Below, piece by piece: positions 27,076 through 33,754 of a stretch of DNA of 64,000 nt; within the stretch, counting starts at the first letter, position 1, and each line of letters starts with the position of its first letter. The notes below the pieces were generated by a model. It did no database searches and had not been told where the DNA came from. It worked only from the letters and a program-made list of their open reading frames with translations. The position numbers and the translations under genes were made by a program. The DNA is taken from positions 62,001-126,000 of the forward strand of contig NZ_JAGHZZ010000011.1 of NCBI RefSeq assembly GCF_017745095.1, in the 5' to 3' direction. Origin of the DNA: Sporocytophaga sp. (GTDB taxonomy: Bacteria > Bacteroidota > Bacteroidia > Cytophagales > Cytophagaceae).

Positions 27076-27939
27076 ATGCGAGCATTAAAAATTACCAAAC
27101 AAATAACGAATAGACAATCCGATTCCATTGAAAAGTATTTATTCGAAATTAGTAAGATTCCTTTAATAAACGCAGAAGAAGAAGTTAAGCTAGCTCAAAA
27201 GATAAAGAACGGTGATGCCATTGCGCTAGAACGATTAGTTCAAGCGAATCTTAGATTTGTTGTTTCGGTCGCAAAGCAGTATCAGCATTCAAGACTTACT
27301 CTTGGAGATCTTATTAATGAAGGAAACCTTGGGTTAATTAAAGCTGCTCAACGGTTCGATGAGTCAAGAGGTTTTAAATTTATCTCTTATGCTGTGTGGT
27401 GGATACGTCAAAGCATCATGCATGCAGTTTCCGAAAATTCAAGAATTGTAAGAGTGCCGCAAAATCAAATAGGTGCACTAATTAAAATCAATAATACCAG
27501 TTCCACGCTAGAACAAAAGTTTGAACGAGAGCCCTCTCTGGAAGAATTATCTGTTGTACTAAATATTCCAACAATGGAACTCTCTCAGATTTTAAAAACA
27601 GATATGAAGCAAGCGTCAATTGATGCTCCATTTGAATCAAACTCAGATTACTGCTTGTTAGATCTGCTAGAGGACAATACAATTCTTAATCCAGATTTTG
27701 AATTACATCAAACATCATTAAAAGAAGATATAAGAAGAGCCGTTTCGAAACTCCCCAAGCAAATGGGAACTGTGGTTACGCTATATTATGGTTTAAACGG
27801 AACTACTCCGATGATGTTAGAAGACATAGGTAAGGAAATGAACATTTCAAGGGAAAGAGTTAGACAAATAAAAAATCAGGCACTAAAAAGACTAATGACT
27901 GCTTCTTTCAGTAATACATTAAAAAGTCATTATGTATAA
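27076..27939 (+). CDS. RpoD-type sigma-70 factor, divergent paralogue
   Basis: 287 residues, the length of Bacteroidota primary sigma factors. Region 1.2 (SIEKYLFEISKIPLINAEEEVKLAQKI), region 2 (ANLRFVVSVAKQYQ, then GFKFISYAVWWIRQSIMHAV with the 2.3/2.4 tryptophans), region 3 and region 4.2 (MLEDIGKEMNISRERVRQI) are all present. Compared with the phylum's housekeeping sigma as I remember it, regions 3.0-3.2 and the segment before region 4 are strongly diverged. It is preceded by a methyltransferase gene instead of the usual housekeeping neighbours. I infer a stress- or redox-controlled alternative RpoD-like factor. Confidence 0.85.
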   Translation: MRALKITKQITNRQSDSIEKYLFEISKIPLINAEEEVKLAQKIKNGDAIALERLVQANLRFVVSVAKQYQHSRLTLGDLINEGNLGLIKAAQRFDESRGFKFISYAVWWIRQSIMHAVSENSRIVRVPQNQIGALIKINNTSSTLEQKFEREPSLEELSVVLNIPTMELSQILKTDMKQASIDAPFESNSDYCLLDLLEDNTILNPDFELHQTSLKEDIRRAVSKLPKQMGTVVTLYYGLNGTTPMMLEDIGKEMNISRERVRQIKNQALKRLMTASFSNTLKSHYV

Positions 27940-28029
27940 AATGTGACTAAGCTCTAGCTCAATAAACTTATAGATTAAAGATAAGATCAAAGTGAAATGG
28001 CTAGTTTTCATTAAATGAAACCTAGTGAT

Positions 28030-28449
28030 TTAATCAATAGGTTTATGAGTAGAAGATCTCATTACCTTATTAGGATGTTTATAAATTGCATTCTTATCAT
28101 ATTTAACAGAAATATAGATATGGATTACCCTAGCATATCTAAAAATAAATGGCAGCAGTATAATTAATTGAATAGTATAAAGTGATATGAAACTAAATGG
28201 AGACAGGTCTAACCATAGACCTAATACTAAAAAATTCATTACAAATATTGTCACCCAAATTATATAGGTACAATACATCGCTTTATAATAAAATCCAGGC
28301 TCAGGTTCTGTTTTTTGCCCGCAACAAGAACATTCTTCCGGCATTTCAACTACTCGCTTTATTCTATAAGGATTAGAATATATGAATAAATTGCCCCTAT
28401 GACATTTGGGACATTTGCATTTTATCAATGAACTTATTGTATCTAGCAT
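28030..28449 (-). CDS. DUF983 family membrane protein
   Basis: 139 residues. A Zn-ribbon-like N-terminus has two CxxC pairs (CKCPKCHRG and CSCCGQK). Two hydrophobic helices follow (about 60-85 and 90-115), and PGFYYKAMY marks DUF983. The function of this family is unknown; members often sit near respiratory genes. It is convergent with the sigma factor gene. Confidence 0.85.
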   Translation of the reverse strand: MLDTISSLIKCKCPKCHRGNLFIYSNPYRIKRVVEMPEECSCCGQKTEPEPGFYYKAMYCTYIIWVTIFVMNFLVLGLWLDLSPFSFISLYTIQLIILLPFIFRYARVIHIYISVKYDKNAIYKHPNKVMRSSTHKPID

Positions 28450-28753
28450 TCTTACTCTATTCCCAATATTAAATCAATTTTTATTTAACCACTTTGAGAA
28501 GCGTGTACCACTTTCCCCAAAATTATTTCTTAATGTGAATGACAACTCAATTTGGAACACCCTCTAAGGAGTTAATTAAAGAATCTGTGTTTGCTGATTA
28601 AATAATCATCTTTATTGCATTATATCTTCTCGTACAAATATGATCATTGGTCGTGTATATAAGAATGAAAATTTTGCCTATGCAGATTTCCGTACGAAAT
28701 TTTCCTACAATTCTACTTAAGATAAATAACTCAAATAAAAAATTTAAATATGT
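28450..28753. other. Intergenic interval with a possible insertion-sequence end
   Basis: No supported gene. At 28488-28565 the minus strand reads a degenerate series of GTGGT/GTTCCAAATTG motifs (ACCACTTT occurs twice on the plus strand, at 28488 and 28507). This reminds me of the repeat-rich ends of IS21-type elements in Bacteroidota, but no transposase gene is nearby. Confidence 0.3.
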
Positions 28754-29044
28754 TTATTTTATATTTAACTTCTTCCCATGGTCAGTTTCATTATAAGCAG
28801 GATTTGCTTTCATCTTTATCACCAAATCATTTAAGAATTTAAACATCTTTTCTTTTTTTATCTCTAATTCACTCCCTGATCTGTCACCTCGTATATCTGT
28901 CTTTATATCTAAAATTAAAGCACTCATTGAAGATACTTCGGCAGGAGTTATACCCAAAGATCCTCCTATAGATTTCAATTGATCAGAAAAATTTTTCAAC
29001 CAAGAAAGCAATTGGTCATCTGTTTTTGGCAAATATTCTATCAT
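28754..29044 (-). CDS. Small hypothetical protein
   Basis: 96 residues, acidic, no signal peptide. The opening YLPKTDDQLLSWLKNFSDQL followed by LGITPAEVSSM looks like the N-terminal helical part of a Bacteroidota family of unknown function whose members start with P-x-x-D-x-x-x-x-x-W-x-x-NF. I recall this resemblance but cannot verify it. The usual longer C-terminus is missing or replaced. It stands beside gene remnants. Confidence 0.5.
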   Translation of the reverse strand: MIEYLPKTDDQLLSWLKNFSDQLKSIGGSLGITPAEVSSMSALILDIKTDIRGDRSGSELEIKKEKMFKFLNDLVIKMKANPAYNETDHGKKLNIK

Positions 29045-29046
29045 AA

Positions 29047-29253
29047 TTATGATTTATTTGATTCAACAATAGGCATGCAAGATCCATCATGCATTAAAGG
29101 GTTCTTAGGGAATTCTTTGAAATGGAACCAAAATCCAATGCCCTGAAAGTATTTCTTTATTATTTGAAATAGGGAACAACTTATACTTTCCTTATAGCCT
29201 ATATCAAATGGATTCGGTATAATTAAATCGGAGACAAAGTTAAAAGTTTGAAT
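29047..29253 (-). pseudogene. Remnant of a protein-coding gene lacking a start
   Basis: An open frame of 68 codons ends with a stop at 29047-29049, just upstream of the small hypothetical gene on the same strand. The translation has a convincing protein character (for example VSDLIIPNPFDIGYKES and GIGFWFHFKEFPKNP). It has no ATG until near the end and is closed upstream by a stop at 29254-29256. I read it as the C-terminal remnant of a longer lost gene. The family is not recognised. Confidence 0.4.
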
Positions 29254-29263
29254 TCATATAGAC

Positions 29264-29279
29264 ATTGACAAAAGTCAAT
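29264..29279. promoter_or_regulatory. Crp/Fnr-like palindrome
   Basis: ATTGAC, AAAA, GTCAAT. It contains TTGA-N6-TCAA, the general Crp/Fnr core, with C/G at the inner position instead of T/A. It may be a second target of the regulator encoded 3 kb away. Confidence 0.4.
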
Positions 29280-29390
29280 CGACTCGTTGATTTATGTAGG
29301 CCAAATTTGATTTATCTATTTAACAATTCTTGGGCTCATGGGTCATATGGACTGTAGGTTTCACTATTCTTTCGAGGGGAGGTTGATTGA

Positions 29391-29588
29391 GGAGATACAG
29401 GTTCCCTATTCCTTGCAAATCCTCATTGGGTTAATAATTGGTATGATTCTAAAGGCTTCGATCGTGCTGAAGCTAATGGGTATTTTGTCAAATATGGATA
29501 TAAAGTGATTTATCCGAACATTGGGGTTTTTAATTTTTTAAAATTTTTGAATCAAATACAACTAATACACTGCTCAATTTTGTTATAG
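29391..29588 (+). pseudogene. Possible decayed coding fragment
   Basis: This frame starts after a stop at 29388-29390 and has no start codon. Its first 44 codons look like real protein (NPHWVNNWYDSKGFDRA, then EANGYFVKYGYKVIYPN), after which the sequence becomes low-complexity up to a stop at 29586-29588. An overlapping frame to its left (FHYSFEGRLIEEIQ) could be the same gene before a frameshift. The family is not recognised. The rest of 29280-29624 shows nothing else. Confidence 0.3.
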
Positions 29589-29624
29589 ATGAAAGAGATA
29601 ACAGGAGAAAGGAGGAGGTGTAAA

Positions 29625-29981
29625 ATGGGTGTATTAGATACAGTTAAAAATGTGGGGGAATCAGTTACCTCCAAAGGTTCAGAGGTGGAAGCAGCGGTTG
29701 ATGTTAACCTGGACAACAAAGATCTGTTACCAAAAGAAGGAAAACTGGCTGAACAAACTACAGGAGCTTTGACAAATGCCCTCGCTCCAGTGGCGGAAAT
29801 GGGGACAGAAGCAGCAGCAAGTGCTATTGTTGCTTTCCTTAAAACTGATGAAGGGAAAAAAGTAGTAATGCCAATAGCAAAACATTACCTAAAGAAATAC
29901 TGGTGGGCAGTAGCAGGAATTGCAGCTTTCGAAGTAATTGGAATTTTTGCAACAATAAGATTCTCCCTTTTGAGGAGATAG
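29625..29981 (+). CDS. Small membrane-anchored protein of unknown function
   Basis: 118 residues from the ATG at 29625. An in-frame ATG at 29589 is rejected because GGAGGAGGTG, an ideal Shine-Dalgarno, lies 5 bases before 29625. Residues 1-85 are Ala/Glu-rich and helical (VGESVTSKGSEVEAAVD). One hydrophobic helix near the C-terminus (YWWAVAGIAAFEVIGIFATI) is followed by RFSLLRR, giving a tail-anchored topology. I recognise no family. A terminator follows. Confidence 0.6.
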   Translation: MGVLDTVKNVGESVTSKGSEVEAAVDVNLDNKDLLPKEGKLAEQTTGALTNALAPVAEMGTEAAASAIVAFLKTDEGKKVVMPIAKHYLKKYWWAVAGIAAFEVIGIFATIRFSLLRR

Positions 29982-30018
29982 ATTTTCCAGAAGTTCATAT
30001 TTAGTAAGTGAAATAATT

Positions 30019-30064
30019 CAATCCCAATAGTACTCATTTGTTGCAATGAGAATTATTGGGATTG
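30019..30064. terminator. Bidirectional hairpin between convergent genes
   Basis: CAATCCCAATA and TATTGGGATTG (11 pairs) enclose an inner CTCATT/AATGAG stem. It lies between the tail-anchored protein gene (plus) and the SpoIIE phosphatase gene (minus). The T content after it is modest. Confidence 0.7.
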
Positions 30065-30086
30065 TCATTATATATAGCAACTTCTT

Positions 30087-31655
30087 TTAATTCACTTTTA
30101 TTCCCATTACCAATATATCATCAATCTGCTTCTCTTTCGTTCCCTTCCAGTCTTCAATAGTTTTATTCAGGATATCCTTCTGCTTATTGAAGGGCTCTCT
30201 ATGAATTTTCAAGAGCAGATCTTTTAAATTTTTTACCATAAATTTCTTGCTTTCCGGCCCTCCAAACTGATCTTCGTATCCATCTGAGAATAGATAGATA
30301 TGAGTATCACCATCGTAAGAGACGATATGTTTGGTAAAATCTCTATGGGCCTGTCCTTGAGAGCCACCTATTGGATGCTTGTCACCTTTTAAATGTTCAA
30401 GCTCTCCGTTTTTGATTACGATCAATGGATTCTTTGCACCTGCAAATTCAATGGTTTTATCTTTGCGATTAATCACGCATAAGGCCATGTCCATGCCATC
30501 CTTATTATCATTCTTATCTTGTTGAAGGGCAGACCTTACATTTTTATTAAGCTCAGTGAGTATTAAATGGGGCTCATAAATTTTATTGTATACAATCATG
30601 TTTAGTAAATTGTATCCAACCATAGACATCAACGCTCCGGGAACACCATGACCTGTACAATCGGCAGCAACAACTATAACTTTATTATCCTCATTTCTTT
30701 CATCACCATCACTAACATTAAAGAACCAATAAAAATCTCCGCTCACTATATCCTTCGGTTTGAAGAGAATGAAAGAATCATCAAATAGATGCTGATAGTT
30801 ACTCTCATTTGGCAGCATTGCATTCTGAATTTTCTGAGCATAGTTGATCGAATTGGTAATGTTGTCGTGCTGATGTTTTATCACACCTAGTTGTTTCTCA
30901 ATCTGATCGCTATATTGTCGCTTTTGGCGTAAGTTTTTATAAATCACATAAGCTAATACAGAGAGGGTTATTATACCTAAAATTAAAGAAGCGATTATTG
31001 CTGTAATAAACCTATGTCGGGCGTCTTTCTCCTTAATCTCAAGTTCCTGATTTTTTAATCTTGATTCCTGCTCTTTAATTTTCAAATCTTCAATTTCTTT
31101 TTCTTTTTTTAATAAATCTATTTGAGCAAGATGTTCCTTATTTTTTAAATCGAGAAGATCCAGAGAGTCTTTGGTTTTGCGTAGTGAATCAGTTTGTCTG
31201 TTAAGCTCTTCTTCTGTCTGTTCCTTAATCCATTCGGCATTAAGAGTTTGTTCTCTAAGCTTAGACATTTCCAATTCATCCTTTCTCGATTGCTTTTCCA
31301 GCTGTTTCTTTTCTGCTGCCGTTTTAATAAGATTCAACCAATAGGTATACTCTTCTTCTTTTTTACGAGCTCCTGTTTTATGATTGAACTTTACTAGTAA
31401 TTCATAAGTCTTTGCTAACAGCTTTTCATCTCCGCAGATCTTTGCTGTCTCAATTATTTTTTCAAGTTCGGTAATTGCCTTTTTAGTTTTACCAGACTTA
31501 TCATGTAATTCTGCAGTTTCTATTGCTTTTATTACAATTGATCGTTTATCCTCTACACCAGTTCCCGAACTACTTTTTTTATCAGCTCCTTCAACGGGTT
31601 GAAAAAGGAAAAGAGTAATAAGAAAAATGAATGAGCCAATGTTCCTCATATACAA
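30087..31655 (-). CDS. Membrane SpoIIE/PP2C-type protein phosphatase
   Basis: 522 residues. A signal or anchor peptide is followed by a periplasmic helical region (TPR-like, then a long coiled coil to about residue 210). A transmembrane helix follows (FITAIIASLILGIITLSVLAYVIY), then a cytosolic SpoIIE domain from about 265. Metal-binding motifs are IVSGDFYWF, AADCTGHGVPGALMSM and LFSDGYEDQFGG. This is a common Bacteroidota design in which an envelope signal controls dephosphorylation of a serine/threonine phosphoprotein. SiaA, the phosphatase partner of SiaB/SiaC in Pseudomonas, has the same catalytic domain, so this is a candidate partner for the SiaC at 51997; the link is inference. Confidence 0.9.
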   Translation of the reverse strand: MYMRNIGSFIFLITLFLFQPVEGADKKSSSGTGVEDKRSIVIKAIETAELHDKSGKTKKAITELEKIIETAKICGDEKLLAKTYELLVKFNHKTGARKKEEEYTYWLNLIKTAAEKKQLEKQSRKDELEMSKLREQTLNAEWIKEQTEEELNRQTDSLRKTKDSLDLLDLKNKEHLAQIDLLKKEKEIEDLKIKEQESRLKNQELEIKEKDARHRFITAIIASLILGIITLSVLAYVIYKNLRQKRQYSDQIEKQLGVIKHQHDNITNSINYAQKIQNAMLPNESNYQHLFDDSFILFKPKDIVSGDFYWFFNVSDGDERNEDNKVIVVAADCTGHGVPGALMSMVGYNLLNMIVYNKIYEPHLILTELNKNVRSALQQDKNDNKDGMDMALCVINRKDKTIEFAGAKNPLIVIKNGELEHLKGDKHPIGGSQGQAHRDFTKHIVSYDGDTHIYLFSDGYEDQFGGPESKKFMVKNLKDLLLKIHREPFNKQKDILNKTIEDWKGTKEKQIDDILVMGIKVN

Positions 31656-32169
31656 TATTATCGTTAATGCTCTACCTATAATGCAACACTTATAAGAGTA
31701 TTTAAACGAAATCGGAGTTTGAAGGGAGGGATGTTGTAAGTTTTATTAAATTAGTTGTAAAAAATTGAATGTAATGCCACCGGCTTTAAATGCCCTGTGA
31801 TCAATTAAAGTGGGCATTTTAACTTATCAACTTAATACTTTTGTTGATTAATGTAAAAGTCACTGTTGGCATAAAGTTTACACGATATTATTCCTTCAGA
31901 CGCATATTGCTTTCACATTCTTAATATTTTGGTTAAATATAATGTTTACGGGCCCATGAGGAATTTTTGGATAGAAAGAGCATTGATTTCTGTTTCAGAA
32001 AGGAGGTAATGCTCCTAAAAAATCTCCAATTAGTTATATAATAGTTTTTTTTCTGCTAATTCTAATCATTTTCTAATCTGAGCTTTAGGGCATCTTAATG
32101 TGGAGATTATATTTTTGCTTAACCACAAATTATTTTGGTATTGAAATTTAAGCTGTAAAAAGTAAAGAT
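31656..32169. other. Gene-free interval before the carbonic anhydrase gene
   Basis: AT-rich, with stops in all frames. The only structure I see is the hairpin at 31788-31819 (AAATGCCC, 16 bases, GGGCATTT). No clear TAnnTTTG promoter was found for the downstream gene. Confidence 0.5.
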
Positions 32170-32847
32170 ATGAAGACATTAACCAAAGAAATGCAAGCTG
32201 CCATAACGCCTCAACAGGCTTTTCAGCTTTTAAAAAAGGGCAATGAGCGATTTATTAATAATCTGAAGGCTAATCGTAACTTACTACAACAGGTAAATGA
32301 AACTTCTGACGGACAACATCCTTTTGCTGTAATTCTGAGTTGCATAGATTCGCGCACTTCTGCTGAATTAATATTTGATCAGGGACTTGGAGACATTTTC
32401 AGTATTCGTATTGCAGGAAATATCTTAAACGAGGATATACTTGGAAGTATGGAGTTTGCATGTAAATTGGCAGGAGCGAAGATTATAGTTGTATTGGGAC
32501 ATTCAAAGTGTGGAGCAATCAAAGGTGCTTGCGATAATGCTAAATTGGGGAACCTCACAACGTTGTTAGATAAAATACAACCAGCTATTGATGCTGAAGA
32601 TACTGTTAGGGAAAATCGCAGTTCATCTAACGCAGAGTTTGTTGAGAAGGTCGCTGATCTTAATGTAAAGCTTACGGTAAACGCTATTACAGAAAGAAGT
32701 CCTATACTTAGAGATATGATCCAAAATGGTTTAGTTAGTTTGGTTGGTGGTATGTATGATGTCGGATCAGGATTGGTGACCTTTTACGATGAAGAAACTT
32801 CAGATACCAATGCCAAAATGGTAGCTGAAGAAAGTCTTATCAAATAA
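32170..32847 (+). CDS. Beta-class carbonic anhydrase
   Basis: 225 residues. Zinc ligands and partners are all present: Cys58-x-Asp60-x-Arg62 (SCIDSR), then His111 and Cys114 in GHSKCGAIKG. It interconverts CO2 and bicarbonate in the cytosol; there is no signal peptide. It is a single-gene unit with a perfect terminator after it. Confidence 0.96.
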   Translation: MKTLTKEMQAAITPQQAFQLLKKGNERFINNLKANRNLLQQVNETSDGQHPFAVILSCIDSRTSAELIFDQGLGDIFSIRIAGNILNEDILGSMEFACKLAGAKIIVVLGHSKCGAIKGACDNAKLGNLTTLLDKIQPAIDAEDTVRENRSSSNAEFVEKVADLNVKLTVNAITERSPILRDMIQNGLVSLVGGMYDVGSGLVTFYDEETSDTNAKMVAEESLIK

Positions 32848-32864
32848 TCCATATCTCCCTATTA

Positions 32865-32898
32865 CCTGGCTTGTAGCTTTTGCAAGCCAGGGTTTTTT
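32865..32898 (+). terminator. Terminator of the carbonic anhydrase gene
   Basis: CCTGGCTTG, TAGCTTTTG, CAAGCCAGG: nine perfect pairs followed by GTTTTTT. Confidence 0.92.
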
Positions 32899-32925
32899 AC
32901 TCAATTGAAGGTGCCCAAGCTATAC

Positions 32926-33474
32926 CTATATAAACAAAGTCCCAAATTTATTTTTCATTGTTTTGTCTATTTCAACAAGGCTGTATACCAAAGAAGGATT
33001 GGATTCTTTTCTTAATTGTACATGCGGGATGTCTTGAAATGAATGCCAAAAATAACCTGCATCAAGACCAAGCTTAACAGCCTCATCCGCATAAACCATA
33101 TAGCCATTTAATCCGTTCACTATAGTTTTGGTATCCCATACTGCTCTATTGTCTACTACCCAGTAACAATCTATTGCTTCACCCCATTGATGCCATGAAA
33201 GGCCGGGAATTGCGTTTGTAACATGATCGCCATGTTGAGGGCCTACCTTTTCAATGCAGGAAGCTAAAAAGTTTGCATTTTGATTTTTAAGCGTTGCAAT
33301 TTTCTGTTGAATTTGCTCGATCGGTCTCGATTGTCTCCAATATTTTGCCTGTATATAGGGATCTCTCAAAGTTTCATTTGGTCTCATTTGAACACCTCTG
33401 TTTAAACAGTTTTGTAAAAGTATATTTACTTTATCACGAAATTCTGGTTTTAATAGGTTTATATCTGCTGGCAT
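32926..33474 (-). CDS. M15-type peptidase, endolysin-like
   Basis: 182 residues. The M15 zinc site is visible as SWHQWGEAIDCYW (His and Asp ligands, about residues 98-110) and a later H in IPHVQLR. The arrangement resembles phage L-alanyl-D-glutamate endopeptidases (M15C). There is no signal peptide or membrane anchor, so it cannot reach peptidoglycan by the general pathway; delivery by lysis, holin or an injection device is implied. It is transcribed divergently from the eCIS-like DUF4157 gene, 280 bases away. Confidence 0.8.
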   Translation of the reverse strand: MPADINLLKPEFRDKVNILLQNCLNRGVQMRPNETLRDPYIQAKYWRQSRPIEQIQQKIATLKNQNANFLASCIEKVGPQHGDHVTNAIPGLSWHQWGEAIDCYWVVDNRAVWDTKTIVNGLNGYMVYADEAVKLGLDAGYFWHSFQDIPHVQLRKESNPSLVYSLVEIDKTMKNKFGTLFI

Positions 33475-33754
33475 AAGATGAAAGATTTTGAGTAGTCGGT
33501 ATCATTTATATTACCTGCACCATCTAATACAGGTGCCAGGGCAAATTGTTAAAAGATGCTGTTTTGGGACTTTTCTTAATGTTATAAATTTTATAGTAAG
33601 TAGCTCAAAAAGACCAAAGTTGATAAGCGAACTTATCCTATGGTTAATGCTGATTGACCGGAATAGAAATTTTAAAGAAGACACTAAAGTCACTTAGTTT
33701 TTATTTATATTTATTTATAATATGCTGATTGACACTCTTTAAAACTATACGACA

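Noticed and set aside
33488-33697. 69-codon frame between the M15 and DUF4157 genes
   Set aside because: An overlapping antisense frame is equally long, there is no ribosome-binding site, and the region is the divergent promoter interval.
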